Assembly (NCBI GenBank): GCA_964410215.1
Contig: CAYPHA010000066.1
Span: forward strand, 1-26,888
From: CAYPHA01 sp964410215
GTDB taxonomy: Bacteria > Calditrichota > Calditrichia > Calditrichales > CAYPHA01
DNA length: 26,888 nucleotides
Reading direction: 5' to 3'
Made by a program: the position numbers and the translations under genes. This document shows, one piece after another, positions 1-8,800 of this stretch (the first letter of the stretch is position 1; every line of letters starts with the position of its first letter). The notes beneath the pieces were generated by a model. That model was not told where the DNA came from. It did not search any database and worked only from the letters and a program-made list of their open reading frames with translations.

Positions 1-33
1 GACAATTTTTAATAAATCCTGTTTTTTTAATGA

Positions 34-243
34 TTTTGTGAATTAATCAGGCTAGATGATGCGAGACACATCGCATTTGCATCCGTATTTGAAGTTGATT
101 TATTAGTAAGTTGGAACTTTAAGCATATTGTTCATTATGATAAAATTAGAATGTTTAATTCAGTAAATTTAGAAAATAGATATAAATTCATAGATATCTA
201 TTCACCAAGAGAGGTGACCAAATATGGCAGTAAAGACGATTGA
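34..243 (+). pseudogene. PIN-domain toxin (VapC-like), 3' remnant
   Basis: The frame ending at the TGA at 241-243 reads as the C-terminal part of a PIN ribonuclease toxin. It contains LDDARHIAFASVFEVDLLVS followed by WNFKHIV, and ends in a SPREV-type tail. The conserved Asp and the VSWNFKHIV strand are typical of this VapC-like family. The same frame has stops at 10-12, 13-15, 28-30 and 31-33, and no start codon precedes the homology, so the N-terminal half with the first acidic residues is missing or lies in another frame beyond the window. The 3' end overlaps the small ORF at 224-379 by 20 bases. Family membership is recalled from the conserved tail. The loss of function is inferred from the missing start and N-terminus. 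Confidence 0.65.
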
Positions 244-379
244 ATTAACTCGAAATATAAGAGACAGGATTTACAACGAAGTCAAAAAAATGTCTAAAGA
301 AGAACAGATAAGATTCTACCGAGAAAAAGCTACCGAATTAAATAAGAAACTTCAGCAAACAAAAAAGTCTCCGGTGTAA
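224..379 (+). CDS. Small 51-residue protein following a PIN toxin gene
   Basis: ATG at 224 to TAA at 377-379 gives a charged, helical 51-residue protein starting MAVKTIELTRNIRDRIYNEV and containing KMSKEEQIRFYREKA. Small proteins of this style (TIELTRxIRDxIYxE...MSxEExIxFYxxKA) commonly follow and overlap VapC-like PIN toxin genes, where they are presumed partners or antitoxins. Here it overlaps the remnant PIN frame by 20 bases. The GAGGTGACC sequence just upstream, inside the PIN frame, gives a good ribosome binding site. The stop lies 11 bases before the left end of the attC-like element, as expected for a cassette gene followed by its recombination site. The function is inferred from this recalled gene order. 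The ORF itself is intact. Confidence 0.55.
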   Translation: MAVKTIELTRNIRDRIYNEVKKMSKEEQIRFYREKATELNKKLQQTKKSPV

Positions 380-390
380 CTTCAATGCCT

Positions 391-487
391 GTATAACCCT
401 TCGCCGCAGCCGACGCGAGTAGCCGCTGGACTTCGCTTTCCGTACATGGCCTTTCGGGCTCGCGCGGCTGAGCTCAAGCCGTTATGT
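391..487 (+). other. Integron attC-like recombination site
   Basis: A GC-rich block in AT-rich surroundings. The outer boxes are GTATAAC at 391-397 and GTTATGT at 481-487, resembling the R'' and R' boxes (TATAAC...GTTAT) of chromosomal-integron attC sites. The inner arms CAGCCGACGCGAG (407-419) and CTCGCGCGGCTG (459-470) pair with one unpaired extra base on the left arm, as attC sites have. The right arm reads GAGCTCAAGCCGTTATGTG, very like the end of many attC sites. The roughly 39-base centre forms the variable terminal loop. The site follows the + strand small ORF by 11 bases, and its R' box supplies the stop codon of the oppositely oriented brnA. No integrase gene is in the window. This is a pattern call, not tested against an attC covariance model. 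Confidence 0.55.
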
Positions 488-703
488 GCGAGGAGTCTTC
501 CAAGAAATGGATGGTTTTAATTCCTTCCGAGCGCAATCTCGTAGATACATATTAATCAGTTTTTGATATGGTATATCTGTTTCAGATGCGAGTTCTTTGA
601 AATATTTAATCGTTTCATCTTCGATTCGTATTGTAATCTGACTTTTTAATTTACGTGAATATGGATTCTTTATTGATTTTGAAAAATCATATTCTTTTCT
701 CAT
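482..703 (-). CDS. brnA: BrnA-type antitoxin (CopG/ribbon-helix-helix)
   Basis: A 73-residue protein of the BrnA antitoxin family. It opens with MRKEYDFSKSIKNPYSRKLK, then the ribbon strand QITIRIEDETIKYFKELA and the helix ETDIPYQKLINMYLRDCA, which fits a ribbon-helix-helix fold. In complete systems BrnA neutralises the BrnT ribonuclease toxin and represses its own operon. The ATG at 703 overlaps the stop of the upstream brnT remnant (ATGA), the usual translational coupling. The last codons and the TAA at 482-484 lie in the R' box of the attC-like site, so the C-terminus has probably been reshaped by cassette recombination. With the toxin cut in half, this is an orphan antitoxin. It sits downstream of the biosynthetic operon on the same strand with no visible terminator between them, so it may be read through. 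Confidence 0.75.
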   Translation of the reverse strand: MRKEYDFSKSIKNPYSRKLKSQITIRIEDETIKYFKELASETDIPYQKLINMYLRDCARKELKPSISWKTPRT

Positions 704-831
704 TTTGTAAACCTTGATTTATAATGTATGCTTTCGTTTTTTGCTGCTTTTCGCGCTGATATGATGCGAACTATTTCATCATTCTTTTTATAAATATGAG
801 ACACAATTGTGAAGACCAAAGTAGAATTAAT
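700..831 (-). pseudogene. brnT: BrnT toxin, 3' remnant
   Basis: The minus-strand frame ending at the TGA at 700-702 encodes about 43 codons without a proper start. It contains LVFTIVSHIYKKNDEIVRII followed by SARKAAKNE. The RIISARKA segment is the hallmark of the C-terminal half of BrnT ribonuclease toxins, which are normally about 90 residues. The homology runs back to about 829, exactly where the KASIII-like gene ends (TAA at 827-829), and the N-terminal half of the toxin is absent. This marks a recombination or deletion junction between the toxin-antitoxin locus and the biosynthetic operon. The stop overlaps the brnA start. Confidence 0.7.
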
Positions 832-1864
832 ATCTAAAAATAAAACCTCCACCGCTGGCACCAGCGCCGTGCGCGAGAAGCATGACCTTCATGCCCCGTT
901 TCAATCGTCCCGATTCAATCATCTCATGCAGATTAATGGGGCTCAATGCGGCCACCGTATTGCCATATTTGTGGAAGCAACTCGTACTTTTTTTCTTCGG
1001 TACCTTCAGTTTTTTCAACTGGGCCTCCCATGTCCGTGTTGTCTGATCGCTGGTTATAAAAACATCGATCTCATCCATCGTCATACCGGACTGCTCCAGG
1101 AGTTTCTGTGCGACAATCTGACTGGAATCGATGACCGATTGATGCACAACCATACCGTCCGGCATCTGCATATTGAAAATTTCGTCGTTAAATTCACGGG
1201 AATTATTTAAAACTTCCGTCCCGAACGGTATGTAGGAATATTCAAAATAGGTGTTATCGGTATAAAGATAAGACGCAATAAAATGCTGGATATCGCTTTT
1301 ACCGAGCAGCATACCGACAATGGCATCACCCTGAAGAAAGATCGTCCGTGTATCCTTCTTATTCTTTGTATCGGCCAGACGGCTGGTGATATCACCGCCG
1401 AGAATAAGTACGTAATCATCACCCGAAGCGATATAACGTATTGCCATATCCAAGAGATGCATGAATCCACTGCAGGCAGCCAGAATATCAAATGCCGGGA
1501 TTCCCTTTCTTAACCCAAGTTTTCCCATCACTTTAATACTGGTCGCGGGTACAAAGGTATCTCCCAGTAATTTCGTGTAAATGATACGATCCAGCTGATC
1601 GGGCTGTATATCTGCTTTTTCAATGCATTCTTTCGCTGCTTTGGTCAGTAACTCCGACACATCTGTTTCCGGATCGGCATAGCGTCGTTCCTTAATGCCG
1701 ACGGCAAACTGAACAGCCCGGTCCGTAGCGATCAAATCATGTTTTTTAATGATATCTTTATTCGTTACCACACGTTCCGGTAAACAAACACTCGTCGACA
1801 GCACCCGGGCAAAGCGCTCTGTATCCAGTGGCCTGGCATCCGGATAGGTCAGTTTTGAAAGCAT
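827..1864 (-). CDS. KASIII-like ketosynthase, Cys present, His absent
   Basis: A 345-residue protein of the FabH/KASIII thiolase-fold family, normal in length. The acyl-accepting cysteine is present as Cys131 in FDILAACSGFMHLL, and the late Asn is present as Asn302 in KYGNTVAALSP. The glycine-rich C-terminal strand HGAGASGGGFIFRY is intact. The histidine expected from the VPHQAN motif of FabH is replaced: ungapped alignment from ID266-267 puts Ser272 there (FITSDQT). Without that His the usual decarboxylating condensation should be impaired, so it may instead do acyl transfer or a modified condensation, or be completed by a partner. It is the last gene of the megasynthase operon, 22 bases after the discrete ACP. 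A GGGGG stretch precedes the ATG. The substrate is unknown. Confidence 0.85.
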   Translation of the reverse strand: MLSKLTYPDARPLDTERFARVLSTSVCLPERVVTNKDIIKKHDLIATDRAVQFAVGIKERRYADPETDVSELLTKAAKECIEKADIQPDQLDRIIYTKLLGDTFVPATSIKVMGKLGLRKGIPAFDILAACSGFMHLLDMAIRYIASGDDYVLILGGDITSRLADTKNKKDTRTIFLQGDAIVGMLLGKSDIQHFIASYLYTDNTYFEYSYIPFGTEVLNNSREFNDEIFNMQMPDGMVVHQSVIDSSQIVAQKLLEQSGMTMDEIDVFITSDQTTRTWEAQLKKLKVPKKKSTSCFHKYGNTVAALSPINLHEMIESGRLKRGMKVMLLAHGAGASGGGFIFRY

Positions 1865-1886
1865 GCTATCCCCCGCTTCCGCAGTT

Positions 1887-2144
1887 TCAGGTTTCTTTAT
1901 CCATATGTTCTATAATATAGGCTACCAGATTTTTGAAAATAAGTTTCTCATCACTGGTGTCCACAATCGGAACACCAAATGTTTCCGAGATCTGAAATCC
2001 CAGTTCCACCAGGGCAAGGGAATCGGCCCCCATATCATCGACGATATGAGAATCCGGTTGCAGTTCATCCGGATCCAGACGCAGATAGTCGGTAATAATT
2101 TTCCTTGCCCTGTCATAGATCTCACCCTGTGACATCGGTTCCAT
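1887..2144 (-). CDS. Discrete acyl carrier protein
   Basis: An 85-residue stand-alone ACP. The phosphopantetheine attachment motif DDMGADSLALVELGFQI is canonical, with the modifiable serine in GADSL. The remainder is the expected acidic four-helix bundle sequence. Its ATG is preceded by AGGAG with six bases of spacing. It lies between the two KASIII-like genes with 27- and 22-base gaps. The two carrier domains inside the megasynthase lack this serine, so the discrete ACP is the only carrier in the window that can obviously be loaded. That suggests it carries the chain for the KASIII-like pair and perhaps for the megasynthase itself. This role is inferred. No phosphopantetheinyl transferase gene is present here. 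Confidence 0.9.
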   Translation of the reverse strand: MEPMSQGEIYDRARKIITDYLRLDPDELQPDSHIVDDMGADSLALVELGFQISETFGVPIVDTSDEKLIFKNLVAYIIEHMDKET

Positions 2145-2171
2145 ATATAGTCTCCTGGTTCGATATTCCGA

Positions 2172-3230
2172 TTATATTTTGTAGATGAGCCCGCCGCCGC
2201 TCGCTCCCTCTCCATGAGAAATCAGCATGACATGCATGCCCGGCTTAAAACGTTCTTCCCGAAAGCCTTTTTCAATCAGAACCGGCAGCATGGCGGACAT
2301 GGTATTTCCGTATTCCTTCACAACAGAAAGGTTTTTTTCAGCAGGAACACCCAGTCGTTCCAGCGTAAGGTTGCGTATTTTAATATTGTTTTCTGTTACC
2401 AGAACGTAATCAATACGGGACATGTTCAGACCGCTTTCTTCCAAAAGCCGGTCACGTATCACTTCAGCAGCCTGCAGGTAAAAATCGATGGAATCCTTCC
2501 AGTTATGCATGCGATAAAGATTGTAGAGCAGACTGAAATCATGCTTTTCATAAATCGTGTCTGAAAACCACTCATCCATTCGAAGGCGTACCGTACCGGC
2601 AGCATCATAGTAATGATGATTTGTATAGCTGTAGGATGCCATAAGATGTGTATCTTCGCAAACCGACAGCAGTACTGCAGCCGCCCCGTCACCGAACATA
2701 AACGCCAGGCGCGGATTGGACTTGCTCACCGGAAGATGATGGATTCCTCCGGAAACGATCAGAATATGCTGATCCGTTGTATCCGTGGTTCCAATGTAGC
2801 GTGCGGCCAGATCAAATGCCTGCAGGAACGCGTTAATACCTCCCTCCAGATCGAAGGCATGCATGGCTGTCTGAGCATTCAGTTTACGTTGAACAATCGA
2901 AGCCGTCATCGGCAGAATACGGTCGCCGATAAATTTGGTGACAATAATCTTGCTGACGTCATCCGTGGCCACGCCCGCCTTTTCCAGGCACACTGCCGCC
3001 GCCCGGGCCAGGACATCGGAATCGACCAGTCCGTCATCAACCACGCGGCGCTTTTCAAAACCAAGCGATTTTTTCACGGCCGCATCGGCGACTTTCAGCC
3101 CGTTCGCCTGTATTATATCATGATTTGTTACTATCCGTTCCGGGAACCAGACACCTGTAGACCGGATTTCACAGCCGCGGCTTAAAAAGCGCTGCTTCCC
3201 TTGCGGAAAGAAAAATCGATCTGTTGACAC
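2172..3230 (-). CDS. KASIII-like protein lacking catalytic Cys and His
   Basis: A 352-residue FabH/KASIII-fold protein, clearly related in layout to the one at 827-1864: both have an early FPERIVTN or LPERVVTN strand, a late YGNT motif and an HGxGASGGG C-terminus. The active-site region reads AFDLEGGINAFLQAF, so Ile132 stands where the cysteine should be, and the HQAN position reads VTENN, with Thr279 in place of His. Asn309 in EYGNTMSAM remains. It is therefore probably not a condensing enzyme alone and may be a structural or chain-shaping subunit, as PqsB is to PqsC. It starts with GTG at 3228-3230 behind GAGGA. It follows the ligase gene by 27 bases and precedes the ACP by 27. The partner role is inference. 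Confidence 0.85.
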   Translation of the reverse strand: MSTDRFFFPQGKQRFLSRGCEIRSTGVWFPERIVTNHDIIQANGLKVADAAVKKSLGFEKRRVVDDGLVDSDVLARAAAVCLEKAGVATDDVSKIIVTKFIGDRILPMTASIVQRKLNAQTAMHAFDLEGGINAFLQAFDLAARYIGTTDTTDQHILIVSGGIHHLPVSKSNPRLAFMFGDGAAAVLLSVCEDTHLMASYSYTNHHYYDAAGTVRLRMDEWFSDTIYEKHDFSLLYNLYRMHNWKDSIDFYLQAAEVIRDRLLEESGLNMSRIDYVLVTENNIKIRNLTLERLGVPAEKNLSVVKEYGNTMSAMLPVLIEKGFREERFKPGMHVMLISHGEGASGGGLIYKI

Positions 3231-3256
3231 GAATTGTCCTCATTTCCATTCTGCTG

Positions 3257-4744
3257 TTACAACAAAGCTAAGGCTTTCTTATCTATTTTGCCCATATTAT
3301 TCCGGGGAAATTCTTCAAGCACTCTAATTTCTTTAGGTACCTGAAAATTGATAAGATGTTCCTGTAAGAAAAGTTTCAATTCCCGTTCCTCCGGGATGCG
3401 CTCCTTTACCGGTATAATAAAAGCTTTAGCCACCTCACCATACATTTCATCATCGACCCCAATAACGGCAGATTCATATACTTTCGGATGTGCATTTAAT
3501 ACGGCTTCAATCTCAAAAGGTGCCACCTTGATACCCGCAATATTGATAACATCCTTGATGCGTCCGGTCATTATAACGTCGTTTTCAACGGTTTTATATC
3601 CCATGTCCCCCGTGCGGAACCAGCCATCGTGAAGCACCCGGTCGGTTTCTTCTTTTTTATTCAGATAGCCCCTCATGACACTGGCCCCTTTTACCGCAAT
3701 TTCACCACGTTCTCCACATGGTAAAATCGTATTCCGTTCATCGAGAATCTCCACATCGATCAGTTCGTCGGGATACGATCCGATGTGCCCGAGACGATCA
3801 GGAATTTTTCCCATCCGGAAAATCACACCGGTACAGGTTTCGATTAATCCATATCCCTCATCCAGAAAGATGCCGGTTCGTTCTTTCCATTCACGCGCCG
3901 TTTCCGGTTTTAACAATGCAGCAGCCGAAAAAGCCGCTTTAAGAAGGCGCATAGCGACTACCAGTTCTTCCTTTCTCAGAAGCTGCTGGAAATGCGATGG
4001 AACTCCAAAAATATGCGTAATTTTGAAACGTCGTACAAGCTCCGCCACCCGCAGCGGATGAAAAGAACGCATAATTACCATCGACGCGCCCGCTTTCATA
4101 CAGGGAATAAACAGGGATTTCGAGCCATAACCGTGCGAAAACGGTACAAAACACAGTAATACATCGGTCGGCTCATACCGGTAGCAACACCTGTTAAAAA
4201 TCTGGAAATGGGATTCAAAATTTGCCGGCGTCAGCATCACCCCTTTCGGCTGACTGGTTGTACCGGAGGTATAAAAGATCGCCGCAAGTTGATCTTCATC
4301 GTAGGAAAAAGGATTGACATCCGCCACTCTCTCCGGTTCGGTTTCGGTTATTCGCAAAATTTCATCATCCGTTATGATAGTATCAGTACCAGGAAAAAAA
4401 CCATCCAGATCTTCTATCCCGCAATGCGTGATCAAACCAGTACTCTTTGAATCGCTGAGATAATACTTCAAGCCGTTCACTGTGATGAGCGGATCGAGCA
4501 GGCATGAGATGCCTCCCATATATTGAATGGCCAGATGAGCGATGACGGATTCCGCACTGTTATAAAGATGGGTTGCGATGGTATCCCCGGGGCGCAATCC
4601 CCTGGCCAGCAAATGACCTGCAAAGCGTTTTACACGAAGTTGTAAATCCCTGTATGAATACGACCGGTCTGTTTGGGAATCGATCAGAAGCCGGTTATTT
4701 TCACAGCCCGCAGGAATGCTAAAAAGATAATCGCAGTAGTTCAT
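3257..4744 (-). CDS. AMP-dependent acyl-activating ligase (acyl-CoA/ACP synthetase)
   Basis: A 495-residue class I adenylate-forming enzyme. The P-loop-like core motif YTSGTTSQPKGVML starts near residue 158. It is followed by YGLIETCTG, the ATP-binding WFRTGDMGY, the hinge segment GRIKDVINIAG and the C-terminal catalytic Lys486 in NNMGKIDKKA. It should activate a carboxylic acid as an acyl-adenylate and pass it to CoA or, given the next-but-one gene, to the phosphopantetheine of the discrete ACP. Its ATG overlaps the stop of the upstream hydrolase gene (ATGA at 4741-4744), so the two are translationally coupled. It could load a starter acid or recycle a product released by the hydrolase. The substrate cannot be read from the sequence. 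Confidence 0.9.
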   Translation of the reverse strand: MNYCDYLFSIPAGCENNRLLIDSQTDRSYSYRDLQLRVKRFAGHLLARGLRPGDTIATHLYNSAESVIAHLAIQYMGGISCLLDPLITVNGLKYYLSDSKSTGLITHCGIEDLDGFFPGTDTIITDDEILRITETEPERVADVNPFSYDEDQLAAIFYTSGTTSQPKGVMLTPANFESHFQIFNRCCYRYEPTDVLLCFVPFSHGYGSKSLFIPCMKAGASMVIMRSFHPLRVAELVRRFKITHIFGVPSHFQQLLRKEELVVAMRLLKAAFSAAALLKPETAREWKERTGIFLDEGYGLIETCTGVIFRMGKIPDRLGHIGSYPDELIDVEILDERNTILPCGERGEIAVKGASVMRGYLNKKEETDRVLHDGWFRTGDMGYKTVENDVIMTGRIKDVINIAGIKVAPFEIEAVLNAHPKVYESAVIGVDDEMYGEVAKAFIIPVKERIPEERELKLFLQEHLINFQVPKEIRVLEEFPRNNMGKIDKKALALL

Positions 4745-5700
4745 TTTGCCTTTACCGTTTCAAACAGGTGATAGACATCCGCAGCCAGTTTGGGAACCCG
4801 CAGTATGTTCAAATGGCCGGCCTTGTAAGCAATGACCTGTTTGATTTTCCATTTTCTGAGCAGTAAGTCATAATTCTCCGGATGGTTTATCTGGTCATAC
4901 AGCGCCCGACCGATGACGATATGTTCCGGCGCCGTTTTCACATTCAGCGCATTGAGGGGGTCAAAATCATGATACTGTTTTGCAATATATGCCTCGTCAA
5001 AACCCTGCTTTTCGAGATCCTCCTTGATCGTAGCAAACAGTGGGCTCGTCCAGACCAGGCGGGCAAAGTTACAAACAGGATTAATGGCAAAAACACCATC
5101 CAATCCAACCAGCGCTGATACAATCAGAGCCACGCCGCCCCCCATACTGAAGCCGGCAACCGTAACCGGCTTTTTATTACAATCCCGCAGAAGGCCATAC
5201 AGCCGGTACAGGTCATATACCGCCTGTTTGAATCCCAGCGCACTGCGATTTACGTCCCCGCTCCAGAAATATTCACCACTGAAGGCACTCCCTGACGGTG
5301 TTCTGTCATAGTGGAAGGGGAGCTTAATCAGATAGACACTCAAGCCTTTTTCATTAAGCTGTCTGATGAAGAAGCTGTAGATATCCACATTATCTTCATA
5401 CAGCCCATGTACAAAAATTAATGATCCCGCTTCGTTTTCAGCACGATATACATTTACGATAACGCGATCATTTTCCGGATACCCTGTCTCTATCAAAGAA
5501 GGAAATGACAGCTTTCTGCCGCCATTATTTTCCCCTTCGCTGAACATGACATCATGAAGACGCTTTTCATCCGGCATATCCAGACGGGTATCACTATAAT
5601 GCCGACCGGCCAGCGTTCGATGATGCGCATGTTTCAGTTTCTCTGAAATCAGCTTTTCCGTCGCAATCTGATCGACATATTTTGAGCTTGCTTCATTCAT
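4741..5700 (-). CDS. Alpha/beta hydrolase (thioesterase-like)
   Basis: A 319-residue alpha/beta-hydrolase-fold protein. The oxyanion region FVHGLYEDN lies near residue 96, the nucleophile elbow GFSMGGG puts the serine at 185, and a late His296 lies in KAGHLNIL. The acid is probably Asp269 or Asp278. No signal peptide or membrane segment is seen, so it should be cytoplasmic. The first 70 residues are an extra N-terminal region before the core fold. The megasynthase has no terminal thioesterase domain, so this is a candidate chain-release or editing enzyme. It overlaps the ligase start by four bases. Upstream is a 108-base element with perfect 20-base inverted repeats, and no clear ribosome binding site precedes the ATG. 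Confidence 0.8.
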   Translation of the reverse strand: MNEASSKYVDQIATEKLISEKLKHAHHRTLAGRHYSDTRLDMPDEKRLHDVMFSEGENNGGRKLSFPSLIETGYPENDRVIVNVYRAENEAGSLIFVHGLYEDNVDIYSFFIRQLNEKGLSVYLIKLPFHYDRTPSGSAFSGEYFWSGDVNRSALGFKQAVYDLYRLYGLLRDCNKKPVTVAGFSMGGGVALIVSALVGLDGVFAINPVCNFARLVWTSPLFATIKEDLEKQGFDEAYIAKQYHDFDPLNALNVKTAPEHIVIGRALYDQINHPENYDLLLRKWKIKQVIAYKAGHLNILRVPKLAADVYHLFETVKAK

Positions 5701-5729
5701 AAAAGTACATACTGACGCGATTTCATTAG

Positions 5730-5837
5730 GACAGGATCACAGGATTTACCAGATAAAGGTATATCTGAATTAGGATAATTATATAATTAAGAAAGTATAT
5801 TCTTTCAAATAAAATTTGTAAATCCTGTGATCCTGTC
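5730..5837. repeat. 108-base element with perfect 20-base terminal inverted repeats
   Basis: GACAGGATCACAGGATTTAC at 5730-5749 is exactly inverted as GTAAATCCTGTGATCCTGTC at 5818-5837, separated by 68 AT-rich bases with no ORF. It fills the gap between the megasynthase stop (5858) and the hydrolase start (5700). From general recollection, ATCCTGT-rich repeats of this kind occur scattered in many environmental bacterial genomes. It could be a small non-autonomous element or an mRNA hairpin. A 20-bp stem between the first two operon genes could stabilise or attenuate transcripts and so set the ratio of megasynthase to accessory proteins. No target-site duplication is obvious. Confidence 0.75.
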
Positions 5838-5857
5838 TAAACAATACTCCTGTCAGC

Positions 5858-8800
5858 TTACAAATTAATTCTACGGAATTGTACATTACGACCATAATAG
5901 CAGATCCTGCCGTCTCCATCGGTCATAGCGACATTGAAGGAAACGATTTCTTCATTATCCTCTGCTACATTGGTATAGCTTCGATACAGCCCGTCCCCGC
6001 GCGGCACATGGATGATACCGAGTTCACCGACTTCCCAGGGCAGATATACCCGTTTTTTGTTGACGAGTAGATGTGCAGCACAGGCCTGATATATGGAATC
6101 CAGAAAACAGGGATTAACCAGCATCTTTTGTAACGGATATTTCGGATTGCTCAACTGTTCTTTCGGGAAATAGGTCGGATAAATGGTACTTTTCGGGTAG
6201 ATAAGAACCGGCTCTTTGGATTCGGAGTCACGCAGCACATCATTAAACAAGGGTCCCAGAATGATCCGTTGATCCACCCCCGAATCCTTGATAAGAAGCA
6301 GTGATTCTTCGGCAGAAAGTTCAACCGGATTCCGTTGATCTATATGCCAGTTTGCAGGATCCATATCACTGTAATCCTTCAACGCGGAAGAAACACGCGA
6401 CCGGGAATGCAGAATGGTTTGTACCGCATTCGTTTTGGGTAACCGGAATACCGATTTAATTTCGATTTCCCAGGAACCGTCTTCCGATTGCTTATGACCT
6501 TCAATAAAAAGTTCCCGTGGCTCTTCATGAAACAGTTTAAATGCATTGGAAAAGGTTATATTACGCAATACATAATGCTCTTTTTTACCTTCATGCAGCG
6601 CATAATACTCTGCAGCCAGCTCCGAATAACCAACGGCGGGCATAATCGGTACTTTTCCCAGACGATGCTGGTCCAGCATGGCATCACGACGAACGGACAG
6701 CATCCGGTAAGCCCGGTTAATATTGCCATCCATTGGCGTGATACGATCGATTAACGGGAAATCACTGATTGGTGTTACGGAGAGCTGGGGTTCCAGAAAG
6801 CCGTCAAGTCCCCTGTGCAGAAGTACCTCCGTGTCTCCGGATCGGTGCTCAATCTCATTGAAAAAGGCAGACAGACCCTGAAATATTTCAATGAAATTTA
6901 AACCGATTTCTTCAGATGTTTCCCGCACAAAGGGATTCCTCCAGGCCATGCCGACATCCTTCCAGCCTGACCATATCAGGGACAGCGCATGCAGACCGGG
7001 ATCGTTCGTCTGAAGCATTTTTATCCAATAATTCAGGAAGCTGTTTGCCGCACTGTAATCGAGTTGTGCCGCATTACCGAAACGTCCGGAGATCGATGAA
7101 AAAGCAACCACCAGTTTCAAGGGATCATCCTTGCAGATAAGCATGATATGCGAAGCGCCGGTCGCTTTAACCGAGAAAACGTCCCGGAACTCTTCTGCAC
7201 TTTTACGATCCATAAAATGGCTTTTTTCCAGCCCGGCGGCATGAATAACCGCCGTAACCGCACCCATCTCCCTGCGGGCTTCTGCCATCTTGTTCTGTAA
7301 ACCTTCATAGTCCCTAACATCACAGGCTATATAAGTCACATGCCGCCCCATGCTTTTCACTTCCGTGAGCGTATTGTAAACGTCAACAGCCCTGGTTATC
7401 GCCTCAAATTCACGATTTACCATGACCGGCGTTACTTTCTGACGGGTCTTCTTCAGATCTTCACGTAAATTCCTGCGCAGCTTTTCCAGCCCCGCTTCAT
7501 CGAGCCTGACGTACTCTTCGATCTCATCAGGTATATTAACGATATCCACCACGATGAACCGGGACGGATATCGCCGCGCCATGGCCTTGAATACCCGGCT
7601 TCCCAGACCCGTACCGCCACCTGTAATAAGAATGGTATCCGATTCTGTAAAGCGCAGCGTTTGATCCCGTTGCAGTTTTTTCTCTGTAATCTTCGCGATT
7701 CTGCGATGACCGTCCTTTACCGCCGCTTCAAAACCGGGCGCATCATACTCCATTTCTGTGATTACGGTTTCTGAAAACAGGTTTTCATCTTTGTTAATCA
7801 GATCAGGCTCTACATCCAGAATGGAAACGTGCGAATCGGCCCACTCCTTACGTAACGCTTTATAGAAACCAATCAGGGCACCGAAAGAAGGATCGGTCAC
7901 GCGGGACGCTTTATCATGGTATCCCAGGTAACCATCGACAGACGTTACGCACAGTATCCGGCCCGGTTTTCTGTTTTGCTCCGCCAGGGCCTTGTAAAAA
8001 CGGAAACGGTATTCACCGCTTCTTTGCAAAATGTGTTCGATGGATTCCTTAGTCTGGGTTGCAAAATCAACGGGTGTACCGCAATGTGTTACATCGATAA
8101 TCACATCGGGTGATTCCTTTTCACCTGATTTTGATAAAAATTCCTCCGGATCAAATTCAGTCGGATTCTCAGGCAGGACAAGGGTCCGGACTTTCGCTTT
8201 TTTGGCCTGCAGCTTTTGCTTAAGCGGACGAAGAATGGTTTCATCATCGGCAACTAACCAGATTAGCCGGTTCCGCACAGGATATTTCTTCTTGCCCCGT
8301 TTCGATTCTTCGAGGATGACAACCTGTCGTGTTAAGTCACTGGTTTCAGGAATGAATTCTTCTTCCATAACAACGGGAGTCTCCTCTTCAGCAACCTCAG
8401 CCTGTTGATGGTCTTCCGGCATTTCTCCTGAATAGGTGTTACTCTTTTCATAGACCAGGTCGACAATATGACCGATGGTGGGATAATTGGAAAGCTGGAG
8501 GCTGTCGTCCCGTTCCATCATGTATTTTTCACCCAGGATGGAAAGTATTGTGGCCTGTTTAACCGTATCGATACCCAGGTCCGCTTCCATCTCCATATCC
8601 ATTTCCAGCATATCTTCCGGGTATTTGGTCACTTCGGAAAACACTTTAACCGTCTCCGCCCGAATGGCTTCTTTATCAGCAACCATCCCCGGATCGGTGG
8701 CAACTTTCTGCGACGGCGATTGAACCGTTTCCGGCATATTGGTTTTAGCCAGCATGTTTTTGACTTGTTCAATAAGGTTTCCCAAGTTTACATCGCCGCG

